From NCBI GenBank assembly GCA_030512335.1, contig JAULSU010000007.1, positions 3,968,001 to 4,032,000 of the forward strand: 64,000 nucleotides of DNA. The letters are read 5' to 3'. Positions 1-8,752 of this stretch are shown piece by piece (position 1 is the stretch's first letter; every line of letters begins with the position of its first letter). Below the pieces are notes generated by a model. The model was not told the DNA's origin and searched no databases. It was given only the letters and a program-made list of their open reading frames with translations. The translations under genes were made by a program, and so were the position numbers. The DNA is from Immersiella caudata. Taxonomy: Eukaryota; Ascomycota; Sordariomycetes; Sordariales; Lasiosphaeriaceae.

Positions 1-455
1 GCCCGCACGAAGTGCTCACTCTAATAACTCCGCTAAGACAGTGAGCACGGTGATCACGGAGATCAGGGTATAAGTTACCTAGTCACTCAGTAGTATAAGA
101 TACCATCATCGGGTCTACGATGGAGGGAGAGACTCCTTTGGTTCCTCACGCTAGTAATACATTGTGTCAGAAAGAAAGAGGTTCGGGGCCCCTGGGCTTC
201 CGGTCAGCAAAAGCTGACTGGATGCCTTGCACTGCTTGAACGCCAGTCAGCGTAAGCCATAGTGTTGACGAAGTTGAATCTTACGAATTGGCTCATAAAG
301 AAGGAGGTCCTGGCTTTCAGCCAGAACCTTAGCAAGTAACACAAGCAAGCCGCGGCAACCCACATACACTCCATCAAATCCAGAGTGCAGTGTTTCTGAC
401 ACGAAGTATCCGTAACTGTAGCCTATCCCACTTGTAAGGAATTGCCCTTTTTTTT
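1..455 (+). repeat. Degenerate LTR relic carrying a nested 237-bp unit
   Basis: Bases 1-164 match part of the solo LTR at 1137-1623: both have CAGTGA...GATCA/TTA followed by GGTATAAGTTAC, then a TATAA/ATCATC...GATGG stretch and a TTCCTCACG motif. The match resumes after 401 (TTGTAAGGAATTGCC against CTGTAAGGACTTGCC). This looks like an old copia-type LTR cut by the window edge and interrupted at 165-401. It ends in a T9A14 tract near 449-470. Exact borders cannot be fixed because the left part lies outside the window. Confidence 0.6.
165..401 (+). repeat. 237-bp repeat unit TGTCAGAAA...TTTCTGACA, copy 1
   Basis: The unit starts TGTCAGAAAG and ends TTTCTGACA, a 9-bp terminal inverted repeat of the TG...CA type seen in LTRs. 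A second copy in the opposite orientation lies at 61282-61520 and shares the internal hairpin CTGGCTTTCAGCCAG and the segment ending GTGCAGTGTTTCTGACA. It may be a short solo LTR or a MITE-like element. I see no perfect target duplication (CATTG before, CGAAG after). Confidence 0.65.
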
Positions 456-606
456 TAAAAAAAAAAAAAAGCGGAGGGTGTAAATTTATGTACTTTGCTC
501 CTTAATTACACTTATTAACTAAAGAGTCTAAATAAAATCTTAACTACCTAAAGATGGAGAAAAATCAACACAGCGTGGTTTGTCATAGTTTAAAGATATC
601 TAGCTA

Positions 607-653
607 ACGTGCATGATAAGCGAGTCGTACGGATAAGCGAGTCGTACACTTTC
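607..653 (+). repeat. Left terminal inverted repeat with internal duplication
   Basis: The 15-bp string ATAAGCGAGTCGTAC occurs twice (616-630 and 633-647) before ACTTTC, whereas the right end has it once. The left terminus has therefore gained a tandem copy of part of the repeat. Confidence 0.75.
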
Positions 654-695
654 CACCACCCTACCACAACAATCCTCAATTACACAACCACAACA

Positions 696-2813
696 CTAGG
701 AAATAACAATAACTGAATCAGAAACAGATGAATCAGACGATTCTGCAGCCTCCTGGTAAGTGCGCGTATTATGGCCAGGCTTACCGCACACGCCATAACA
801 CTGAATCTTCGTACAAGGGCCCCCTGCACCACCACCACTTTAACGTGTTTCCTGAGCCAACTGCTCACCCAAGGCCTTCTGATCCAGTAAATCCTGTGCC
901 TCCTATACAGTAAGTGACCCTTTAAGCCTTACACGTGTTTTTTTAGCCCTCCGTCGCTTACTAAGCCCCTTATTGGCCTTTTGTAATACGGAGACCTTTG
1001 TATAGAGAAGTGCCACCTTGTGTATCACAGTTATTGTACCTTTGGCTAATCGATTTACAGCTATTAGTATAAAGGTTGGTGAGCTGCCCTAATGGTTAGA
1101 AATTCGATTTTTAATAAACACTGATTGTGAGGTGGCTGTGACAACCTGCGGGCCACCCTTGTAGGTCGGAACGGACCGACATGTCCCCGCAGGCGCCACA
1201 GTGTGCAAACAGTGCAAGCTGAAACGTGCACACGGACTGATCACCCTAATCACTGGAAGAAAGGAGTGATCACGATAAACACCAAGACTATTAATCACCT
1301 TGCTCACTGGATAAGCCCAGTGATTAGAGTGATTAAGGTATAAGTTACATCTTGGTTAGTTAAGTATAAATAGCTATCATCGTACCCATGATGGCGTGAG
1401 GAACCTTTTATTCCTCACGTAAGTATTTACTTATTAATTAAACCAACTTTAATTATATCTTACTGTACTAACACTTAGAGTGTTACTCTGTCTTATAGTG
1501 ACATACGGCCTATTAACCAGTGAACCCCTGTCTGTAAGGACTTGCCTCTGCACTACTCCTCTCTACCCACCCATCTTATCTAGCGACCCTGCCGACCATC
1601 TGTCGACAGGCTAGGTCGTAACAGTGGCCTTTTGAGGGTTATGTGGCGTTTAGGAGACTCAGGGTAGTGGTGTGGTTAGGCCTGAGGCTAGGGGTGTTAG
1701 GGTTTAAATATATATATCTAGCTTTAATATTACCCTTTTTGGATCGTATGGTATAAGGCCGGCGCCAGTAAAACCCCCTTTAATGTTTTTTTCTGTAATT
1801 AAAGTAAAAAAGGCTGTTTTAAACGTATAGAGAAATTCTAACTTATTAATATATGTGATATTTATCTGTATTAACTACTTAATTTTATAGCCGTACGCTT
1901 TCTTTAGCGGCCTAAAATAACTAATATCCAATGGCTGAAGTAGGTGTGAGGAGTGCAGAGGTATATATAGTGTAATAATGTTATGTGTATGGTAGTAAGC
2001 CTCGAATTTTTCGGAGTGGTGGCTCTTGTGGCTGTTAAGGATTAGAAGCCGATATTTACCCTTTGTATGAGATAATGTGTGTAAATTGAAATGTTAAATC
2101 TAATTTATGCTTTTCTTATTTATAGTCCAGTTATTATCGGTTATTATAATACATTAGGTAGCCGGAAGGTTACATTTTCAATACTAATTAGCAAGGTGGT
2201 ATTACGCAGCTAAGATGATAAATGGTGGGATAGCCTAGCCTTGAGAATTCACCCCCTGGATAACTGTAGCCCACTCTCGATTACCAGGCTGGGCTTATTT
2301 AACCTTACCACGGCCATCTGAGGTAGTAATTACTATAGTAGGAGTGATAATACCTATTATAAAGCCAGTCTTGTTGAAATTATACGTATTTTTATTAAGG
2401 ATACCGTATTTAGCCTTTATGTTATATATAAGGGTAAACCACTTGTTAATAATCTTTAGATCTTCGTATTTAGCCCTCTGGTAATTATATTTACGTGATA
2501 AACACGTTTAAAGCTCTGGCTGGCGTTTAATAAAGTTGTAAGCCTAGTGTTTACCGATAGGGGGCGCGTCGCGTTTGTGTAACAGTTGGTTAGCCATATC
2601 TTCCACGTAATAAAGCTAAGGGTGGAATACGCGTGAACATAGCTTAATTATGTACTGAATAATCGTATTTTCTTCTAAATCCGTAAGCTTACGTGAGTTA
2701 GCTGGAGTATTACGTCGTGCAGGTTTACTAGCGTGTTGATCGGAGAGGGTTGTTGGTGGAATCTTGTAGATTGCCGCTGCGCTTTGAAGGCTGAGTTTTG
2801 GATTATTTTCCAT
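696..2813 (-). pseudogene. Fot/pogo-family transposase relic
   Basis: Reading from 2813, the first 65 residues have the N-terminal helix-turn-helix pattern of fungal pogo transposases: an AAAIYKIPPTTLSD stretch, then a PARRNTPANSRKLTDLEE stretch. At the other end, just before a stop at 696-698, a frame contains CGKPGHNTRT followed by an acidic-Ser tail (EAAESSDSS), the zinc-knuckle-like C-terminus of the same family. The first and last Cys of the knuckle are changed to Tyr (YGVCGK, RTYQ). Subtracting the nested LTR gives 1626 nt, or about 541 residues, matching the length of Fot1-type transposases. The middle is full of stops, so it is not functional. Confidence 0.8.
1137..1623 (+). mobile_element. 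Solo LTR (copia-type), 487 bp, nested in the transposon
   Basis: It begins TGTGACAACCTGCGGG and ends GGCTAGGTCGTAACA (TG...CA). It is flanked by the same five bases GTGGC at 1132-1136 and 1624-1628, a clean target-site duplication. There is no internal retroelement coding sequence, so it is a solo LTR left by recombination. It interrupts the minus-strand transposase frame and is younger than the transposon insertion. Confidence 0.85.
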
Positions 2814-2913
2814 AGCCCTGAGGGCTAGGATTATTCGAGATTCTGCTGGAAGCGAATTTATGGCAAGTTGGTGGTAGGGTGGATGAAAGAAGTAGGAAAA
2901 GCAGCGGTGCCAA

Positions 2914-2943
2914 GAAAGTGTACGACTCGCTTATCACGCACGT
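2914..2943 (-). repeat. Right terminal inverted repeat of the pogo-like element
   Basis: It reads GAAAGTGTACGACTCGCTTA then TCACGCACGT, the complement of the left terminus apart from the left-side duplication and one mismatch. The TA target duplication follows at 2944-2945. Confidence 0.8.
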
Positions 2944-2945
2944 TA

Positions 2946-4010
2946 AGTAATCCTTGTTTAAGAAGGCACGATATTCGGTATACGCTCTATCCACAAGCTT
3001 CTTTTGAACAAGCCGGAACTGATGATTCTGTCTCCAGAGCAGCAGCAGCCTCGCGGGCTCACACACATCAGTCTAAACAACGGGGACAGGGTTTGTGTTG
3101 ATATCCCCTGTGGGAGGGGAGGGTCTAAAATCGTTGTGAACCCCATGGTGTCCCTGCGAGAGCAGGGAGAACCATGCTGAACCATGCAGCCGTGCAGCCA
3201 ATCCAGTATCAGAAATTAGCAGGGGTGGCATTTGTTTTCGGTCCCAATAGTTTCTGCTAGTGGTGAAATGGCAGTGATTGGCAGGTTACCAGAGCCGAAG
3301 AACCGAACTTGCCAAGGTTGGTCGTAGTTAGACACAAGCTGATGAGATGCACATCGGGAATACCTCGTAAACCGTAGCAGAAGAAGTGACCGGCGTGTGC
3401 ATCCACGGAATAAAATATACAAAGTTATTTCACTTGCTTGCAGTAAATGAGCCTGAGGAAGGTACCTAACATCATGACAAATCTGACGTGTCGACACGAC
3501 CATGTGATATGATGAGTCAACAAAATTGAGACGTTCGATCGAAAAATAGGATACTCCGAGGTTTTGGCAGTAAAGCGGTTCATATAATGTAGTTGGGAGG
3601 TTTCCGCGGGCGCGGCGAGACTCCCCCGCTTCAACACACTCGTGTGACCCCACATCAGGGTTTGACAGGACGTTCTCGCCAGAACTCTTTCTATTTGGCC
3701 AACAAACAAACCCGACACCTGCAGAAATTCTGGTCAACCGAGAGGCCGCGATGTCAGATATAAGACCTCTCTTTTTCTTCGACATTGACAACCGTGTTAG
3801 TTATCGTCTTGTCGAGACAATACCGCAAAGAAAAGCGCTGACCTTTCTGACGAAGCTATACTCAAGAAGTAAGGCTGCAATCTACCCTCTTGTTACATGT
3901 GTGTGTGTATGGGAGCCGCCATACTCAAGGAACCTACCGCAGGCAGAAGGGTTCACGAGAAGGCGCTCAGCAGGGTCGTTTGGGAAGAGTGACTCTTCAA
4001 CTTCAACGCA
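2946..4010. other. Gap with no supported gene
   Basis: Only incidental open frames are present (for example minus 3216-3791), with no recognisable domain, signal peptide or intron structure. The right part may hold the 5' exon and promoter of the gene that follows. Confidence 0.5.
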
Positions 4011-4148
4011 GGCTCATCAACGTGGCTGTGGCTAATCAAACCGGCGCTGTTCTCCCCCCTGACCCAAGGCGCCACGGTGGATACCTCGACGGGAGCCCTA
4101 TCGTCGCGGCTGGTGCACCTCTTCCCCTTGGCCGGCCCAGTCGAGGAG

Positions 4149-5327
4149 ATGGAAGTCGACAACGGACGAAACACACACCTCTTCCGCTCCTCGACACGGC
4201 ACGCCGAAATCTGGTTCGCGTCGACCGTCGGCGGCCTCGATAAGCTGGCAGACGACACGACGGACCACGTTTTCTTTGCCGGATCTGGGACGCCGCTCCT
4301 CCTGCGAAAACATGAAGTCAACGGCCACAACGCTGCCGGATACAAGATTGTCGCGCCCCTGCAGACGATATATATCGCATTCGACCTCGGGCGGGATCAC
4401 AAGCACTCCCAGGTGCTGGGGCTCTGCGCGCTTCTCCGCTCCCGCGCTGTCGAGTCACTAAAAAAATCCCCCCCGCTCTGGACAACCACTGGGGACGTGA
4501 CGGATCCCTTTTTGGAACGATTCGACCCGTTGGCCAGGCAGAGGCGAGACACACGCACGGCGACGCGGCTCCGTCGGCAGTTCTTCCCGGGCGCCGCATT
4601 AGCCCGCGACACGCACCGGACGCTGCAAAAACTGGTCATCTGGGCATTTTTCAACTTCCAGTACGGCGGAAACGATGACCGTCGCAGCGATCTAGACCGG
4701 ACCTTTGCCGAGACCAACGCAGCTTTCATGCCGCCCGGCAGCATTGGTAGCAGGGTCTTGACTTCGCCTGTGGGGCATGTCGAGTTTCATTTTCCTCCAG
4801 CCCATTTTGGGTACGTGACGGAGTGGTATTGCGCCCCGCTGTTTTCCCCCGACGAGGACCCTGATGGTGTCCGACGGCAGGAGGAGGAAAACTTGTTTGA
4901 GCAGATGATTCCAGTCTGGCAGTGGAGGGCGAGAGATGGGAGGTGGGTAGACATCCAAGACAGACCGCAGGGGATGGGGGATCTCCAGAATCACATGGAC
5001 AAGGTCCAGAACACCGGCACGGGGGAAGCCGTCGTGCTCCGGGCCAGAGCATCAAGTGTCTTGGCTTGCCTGGTGCACTTCACGTGGGAAGTCGAGGTAA
5101 TCAAGAGGCTAAAGGTGTCTTTTCGTTGGGGCTGGTTTCCCGGACCGGGCGAGGCGTTTGCGGATGGGATGGGACGCTTCTTTGGCATATTTTCCTTGAC
5201 CAAAAGGGGCACGGCGCGGAATCCGGAGATGGGCATGGCCAAGGCATGGAAGGACGGGCATTGGCCGCCCAGGCTGGTTAGGGATCTTGGGGTGGATGGG
5301 CGGGTTCAGTCTGTAACGATTTTCTGA
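4149..5327 (+). CDS. Hypothetical protein, about 390 residues
   Basis: The frame is open from 3993 to the stop at 5327, and the first in-frame ATG is at 4149 (start of MEVDNGRNTH). Residues encoded just upstream (WLWLIKPALFSPLTQGATV) look like protein, so translation probably begins in an upstream exon; a CAACGCAG acceptor lies at 4011. The protein is Trp-rich and mixed alpha/beta in appearance, with no signal peptide, membrane segment or motif I can name. Codon composition is GC-rich and coding-like throughout. It has no obvious functional tie to the secreted genes downstream; its 3' end converges on the SGNH hydrolase gene. Confidence 0.6.
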   Translation: MEVDNGRNTHLFRSSTRHAEIWFASTVGGLDKLADDTTDHVFFAGSGTPLLLRKHEVNGHNAAGYKIVAPLQTIYIAFDLGRDHKHSQVLGLCALLRSRAVESLKKSPPLWTTTGDVTDPFLERFDPLARQRRDTRTATRLRRQFFPGAALARDTHRTLQKLVIWAFFNFQYGGNDDRRSDLDRTFAETNAAFMPPGSIGSRVLTSPVGHVEFHFPPAHFGYVTEWYCAPLFSPDEDPDGVRRQEEENLFEQMIPVWQWRARDGRWVDIQDRPQGMGDLQNHMDKVQNTGTGEAVVLRARASSVLACLVHFTWEVEVIKRLKVSFRWGWFPGPGEAFADGMGRFFGIFSLTKRGTARNPEMGMAKAWKDGHWPPRLVRDLGVDGRVQSVTIF

Positions 5328-5506
5328 TGCTGGCAACTCGAAGAGATTGGGATGTGCTGGGATGGAAAAGTCTGAGAATGATGGGTAAACCAGAGTGCAC
5401 CCTGATATCTCTTACACATTTATATTCGTATCCCAGAAGAGAATCGCCAGGTAGAAATAATTCAATTTGCAAAGCGGTTGATACTAGGTACATGTAGACA
5501 ACGTTC

Positions 5507-5534
<28 letters not shown>
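5507..5534 (+). repeat. A28 homopolymer
   Basis: 28 consecutive A residues lie between two convergent genes, in the 3' region of the minus-strand SGNH hydrolase gene (as T28 on the transcript strand). It is a simple mononucleotide microsatellite. Confidence 0.9.
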
Positions 5535-5538
<4 letters not shown>

Positions 5539-5586
5539 TTGTGAGGTACAATGTGTGTGTAAGATGGAAAATAAAAAATAAAAAAA

Positions 5587-7584
5587 TCAATCATTGCCGC
5601 GGCACCCACCCGTAAACCCGCCCGCACCAAACTGAACCTTGTTATTGTTGAAGCAGCGCTGTCTGACCCAAATGGGCGTTCTAAAGGTGGCCTTCCACTC
5701 CATGCCGTTGGCGTCGGCCTGGTCAAAGTACTCGAATTTCCACTCGGTGACGCCGCCGCCAACGCAGCTCCTGGCCTCCTTTAGCAGCGTCTGCTGGCCC
5801 CAGTCGTGGCTCGCCCAGCCGTAGCCGTAAAGGTCGTACTCGCCGTAAAAGACTTTCCACCAGCCCTCGCAGGCGCCGCCGGGTTCGCGGGGGACGGGCC
5901 AGCGGCGCTTGTGCTTGCGCGGGGAGACGGTGTAGGTGTAATCGCCGTGGACCCACTCCCCGCCGAACTTCCAGTTCATGGGGTTGTTGGGGTCGTTGCC
6001 GTCGCAGCCGTTGATGATGCGCGACATTTTGGCGAGGCACTCGTTGCGGTCGTAGTTTGTGCTGGGCGGGGCGACCGAGATGCGGAAGAGGGTCTCGTCG
6101 GGGGTGCCCTCGTGGTAGACCCTGGAAAAGCTCCAGCCGTTGGGGCCCGACGTGCGCCGGACGTGGGTGCAAAAGTCTTGGTAGTCCTCGTTGAGGCGGG
6201 CGGCCGAGGCGTAGGCGCGGGAGCCATCGCCTTGCCAGCAGGTGAACTTGTCCTGGATCGCGCAGGACGGCGGGGTGAGGTCTAGCACGGCGGCGCGCGT
6301 GTCGACCAGGGTCTGCAGGGCAAAGGAGGCGATGGTGTAGTGGCCGAGCTCGTTGGGGTGGAAGTTCTTGCCGACCCAGTCGGGCAGGCCGATGGACGGG
6401 GGCTGGATGTCGACGTTGGGCTTGTCGCCGGGACAGCCCGGCGGGGAGGGGGCGCGGCGGTCGAGCTTGTGTCTGACCTCGGCGCCGGGGTGGGGCGAGT
6501 TGAAGAGCACCGAGCTGTAGAGTTCGGTCTCCAAATTGCGGCGCTCGATTTCGGCCCAGGCGGCCCTCCGCGCTGCTGCCACCGGGTCTTTCATTTCCTC
6601 CTCCTCGCGGCGCCGGAGATCAATGTCGTGCTCGGTGACGTGGGTGTCGGGCTTGAAGAACTGCAGGTCGGGCTGCTCCGGGTCCGGGTAGTTGCCGGTG
6701 CCGTCCGGGTCGCACATCTGGCCCTGCACGCCGTTGTACACCCACGGGTCCCAGTTGGAGAAGCCAATCTTCCAGTTGTAGTTTGTGTTGGCCGCCGTCT
6801 CCTCCACCACCTCGCGGATGATGTTGTTGATCTGCACGACAAAGTCGTTGAAGATGTTGCGGCGGGCAATGGTCAGCCCCGAGTTGCCGGGCCACAGCGT
6901 CGCGTAGGTCCACGCCTGGTTCGCGCACGACTCGGACTCGGTGTTGAAAAACTGAGCGTAGCCGTTGTAGATGACGACGCCGTCGTCCTTCATCTTGGCG
7001 TCGAGGGCGGACATCAGCTGCATCATGTTGCCCTTGAGGATGGTTTCGAGGTTGGCCTGGGCCACGGCGATGACGCTGTCGCACGAATTGTCGCCTGACG
7101 GCACCAAAACGCACTTTTCAATCAGCTTGGCCAGGCACAGGTCGTTGCCGCCCGCCGTCAGCATGACGAGGTCGAGGTTGGTCGGCAGCTTCAGAATCTG
7201 CTGGTAGATGCCCCCCGTGCGGTCGCCGCTGCAGCCCAGAAAGTGGAACTCGTCGACCGACGGGCCCAGCGCGTCGTTGACGATCATGGGCCATGACGTG
7301 TCGTAGCGCGAGCAGTACCAGTTTGTGTTTTCCGGCTCGTCCAAAATCGGATTGCCCAGCGGCTTGCCCGACCCGATGCCCGCCGTGTAGCTGTCGCCCA
7401 CGGCCGCCCAGCGCTGGACCCAGCTGAAGTCGCTCGGGTTGTTGTTCTGGCGCTTGACCCGCTGTTTTGGAACTTTTGACCGACCCGCGAGGGAGCTGTT
7501 GCCCCCGACGGAGTAGGGGACGACGTAGGCTTCGGCCGCCATCCAGCCGAGCGCCTGCACCGTCATGAGCCGCTTGATCCTCAT
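5587..7584 (-). CDS. Secreted SGNH/GDSL hydrolase with C-terminal Cys-containing domain
   Basis: The 665-residue frame is uninterrupted. A short hydrophobic N-terminus is followed by a Kex2-type site KR at 44-45. The SGNH blocks are intact: GDSYTAGIG (nucleophile Ser65), the oxyanion block AGGNDLC (145-150) and HPNELGH (409-415, catalytic His409). The fold would hydrolyse esters, such as acetylated glycans or lipids, outside the cell. After residue about 440 comes a second domain with ECLAKMSRIINGCDGND and WKFGGEWVHGDYTY, which I associate with the C-terminal regions of large fungal LysM/CBM18 chitinases; that link is from memory. A Trp- and Cys-rich tail ends the protein. It is divergent from the chitinase gene across 1.2 kb. 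The substrate is unknown. Confidence 0.85.
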   Translation of the reverse strand: MRIKRLMTVQALGWMAAEAYVVPYSVGGNSSLAGRSKVPKQRVKRQNNNPSDFSWVQRWAAVGDSYTAGIGSGKPLGNPILDEPENTNWYCSRYDTSWPMIVNDALGPSVDEFHFLGCSGDRTGGIYQQILKLPTNLDLVMLTAGGNDLCLAKLIEKCVLVPSGDNSCDSVIAVAQANLETILKGNMMQLMSALDAKMKDDGVVIYNGYAQFFNTESESCANQAWTYATLWPGNSGLTIARRNIFNDFVVQINNIIREVVEETAANTNYNWKIGFSNWDPWVYNGVQGQMCDPDGTGNYPDPEQPDLQFFKPDTHVTEHDIDLRRREEEEMKDPVAAARRAAWAEIERRNLETELYSSVLFNSPHPGAEVRHKLDRRAPSPPGCPGDKPNVDIQPPSIGLPDWVGKNFHPNELGHYTIASFALQTLVDTRAAVLDLTPPSCAIQDKFTCWQGDGSRAYASAARLNEDYQDFCTHVRRTSGPNGWSFSRVYHEGTPDETLFRISVAPPSTNYDRNECLAKMSRIINGCDGNDPNNPMNWKFGGEWVHGDYTYTVSPRKHKRRWPVPREPGGACEGWWKVFYGEYDLYGYGWASHDWGQQTLLKEARSCVGGGVTEWKFEYFDQADANGMEWKATFRTPIWVRQRCFNNNKVQFGAGGFTGGCRGND

Positions 7585-7683
7585 GATTGCCTACCTATCT
7601 TGGTGAGAACACCTAGGTGTCATGAATGAAAACGAACAAGAATGCAAAATGAGTGAGGGAAACTCGCAAGGCGAGATCAGATA

Positions 7684-7794
7684 GAGAAGGGAGGTGGAGA
7701 GGGAGGCGGAGAGGGAGGCGGAGAGGGAGGTGGGGGGGGGAGGGAGGTGGAGAGGGAGGGAGGTGGAGAGGGAGGTGGAAGATGGGAGATGGGG
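7684..7794 (+). repeat. Polypurine G/A-rich tract with 12-bp periodicity
   Basis: Variants of GGAGAGGGAGGC/T repeat head to tail, with one run of nine G, giving about 110 bp that is nearly pure purine on the plus strand. It lies about 100 bp upstream of the SGNH hydrolase start. Such tracts can form triplex or G-quadruplex structures. Confidence 0.85.
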
Positions 7795-8460
7795 CAGTTT
7801 CCGAACAAACGTCGCGATATCATGACTGACGAAGAGGGCGAAAGGGGCGAAATGGGAAAGTATCTCGCGAAGCTACAATTAGAACCATCTCGGCCCAATC
7901 CAGCATCCCGTAGACCCCAGGATCCAATTGTGCCAAGCATCCTGGCCGATATCTATGGTGATGTTCAAGATTGCCAATATTGCAACATAATCCCAAGTCC
8001 CCCAAAAATGCCCTGCAGCGCCAAGGCTGGGACTCAAGGTGATAATGAAAAATAAAAATAAAAGTATACAGTGGAATAGGCCTAGGAGGGATTGGCATTC
8101 TCTTGTCACTGCAGTGCTACACAGTTGTAGGTTGGGTAAATAAGGAGAACCACACCACACACCGTGCTGTCCCATGTTGCCCCCGCCACCCTAGCCCGAC
8201 GCGGTCCTGACAATCGCTAGGGTGCGGCCCCACCGTCGACCCGCGCTAATTGCAAGCCAAGAAAACCTCCAGTAGCTCCCCGTTGGGCAACGATCACCGT
8301 TACACAACGAGCCGTTCCTGCAGGGCGGCGGCGGGCGCAAGGCTAGTCCCCCGATGTAACCCCCGCGTCGTGCCGCGCCGTAGCACAAAGGGGGGCGTCC
8401 AAGCGGCGCTCGAGGGCAGGGGTCGTCGAGAGGTACCGATACTTTTTGTTTGTTATCTTA

Positions 8461-8494
8461 CCTTGGCTACCTACCTTGGCTACCTACCTTGGGG
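8461..8494 (+). repeat. 13-bp tandem repeat CCTTGGCTACCTA
   Basis: CCTTGGCTACCTA occurs twice in tandem (8461-8473 and 8474-8486), followed by a partial third CCTTGGGG. It lies upstream of the chitinase start. Confidence 0.75.
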
Positions 8495-8752
8495 TAGTCA
8501 GTTACCCGGTTCACTCAAAGTTAGCTCACCCAACGGGGTGCGTGCATTTCAACATCGGAGGGGTCATCTCGAGATGACCCCTGGATTCGACACGGGGAGT
8601 CAGTCGCCTTTGGGACTTGACCTCGACTCCATGTCATCAGCTCACCCACTTGTCTCCTTGTCCTACGCATGCCACGTCTTCTTACTCTTTCTTGTCTGAA
8701 AAAAAAAAAAAAAACACCACCACCGCACATGCTTGTTGGTGTCTGGTCTGCC

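Larger units (their letters stand above)
607..2943 (-). mobile_element. Fot/pogo-like DNA transposon, degenerate, with nested solo LTR
   Basis: The ends are inverted repeats: ACGTGCATGATAAGCGAG at 607 and its complement ending ...CTTATCACGCACGT at 2943. The element is flanked by TA on both sides (605-606 and 2944-2945), the target duplication expected of Tc1/mariner/pogo elements. Removing the 492 bp added by the nested solo LTR and its target duplication leaves about 1845 bp, close to the size of the Fot1 family. The reading frame on the minus strand encodes a decayed transposase. The high AT content and many stops fit repeat-induced point mutation, though I did not count dinucleotides. Confidence 0.85.
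7585..8752. promoter_or_regulatory. Divergent intergenic region between SGNH hydrolase and chitinase
   Basis: This 1.17-kb stretch separates two genes transcribed away from each other and must hold both promoters. It contains a G-rich polypurine tract (7684-7794), a 13-bp tandem repeat (8461-8494) and an A15-16 run near 8700. Open frames inside it have no recognisable domains. Confidence 0.5.

Noticed and set aside
1..2950. Telomere or centromere signature
   Set aside because: No TTAGGG arrays; the AT-rich block is explained by decayed transposons.
3216..3791. 191-codon minus-strand open frame
   Set aside because: No domain, signal peptide or coding-like composition; overlapping frames are equally open.
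5507..5534. A28 tract as a retrotransposed poly(A) tail
   Set aside because: No target duplication or adjacent processed gene copy; it lies in the 3' region of a minus-strand gene where it reads as T.
6340..7098. 252-codon plus-strand frame
   Set aside because: Val/Gly/Ala-rich antisense shadow of the SGNH hydrolase gene.
8250..8699. 149-codon plus-strand frame upstream of the chitinase
   Set aside because: Low-complexity, crosses tandem repeats and a promoter region; no recognisable protein features.
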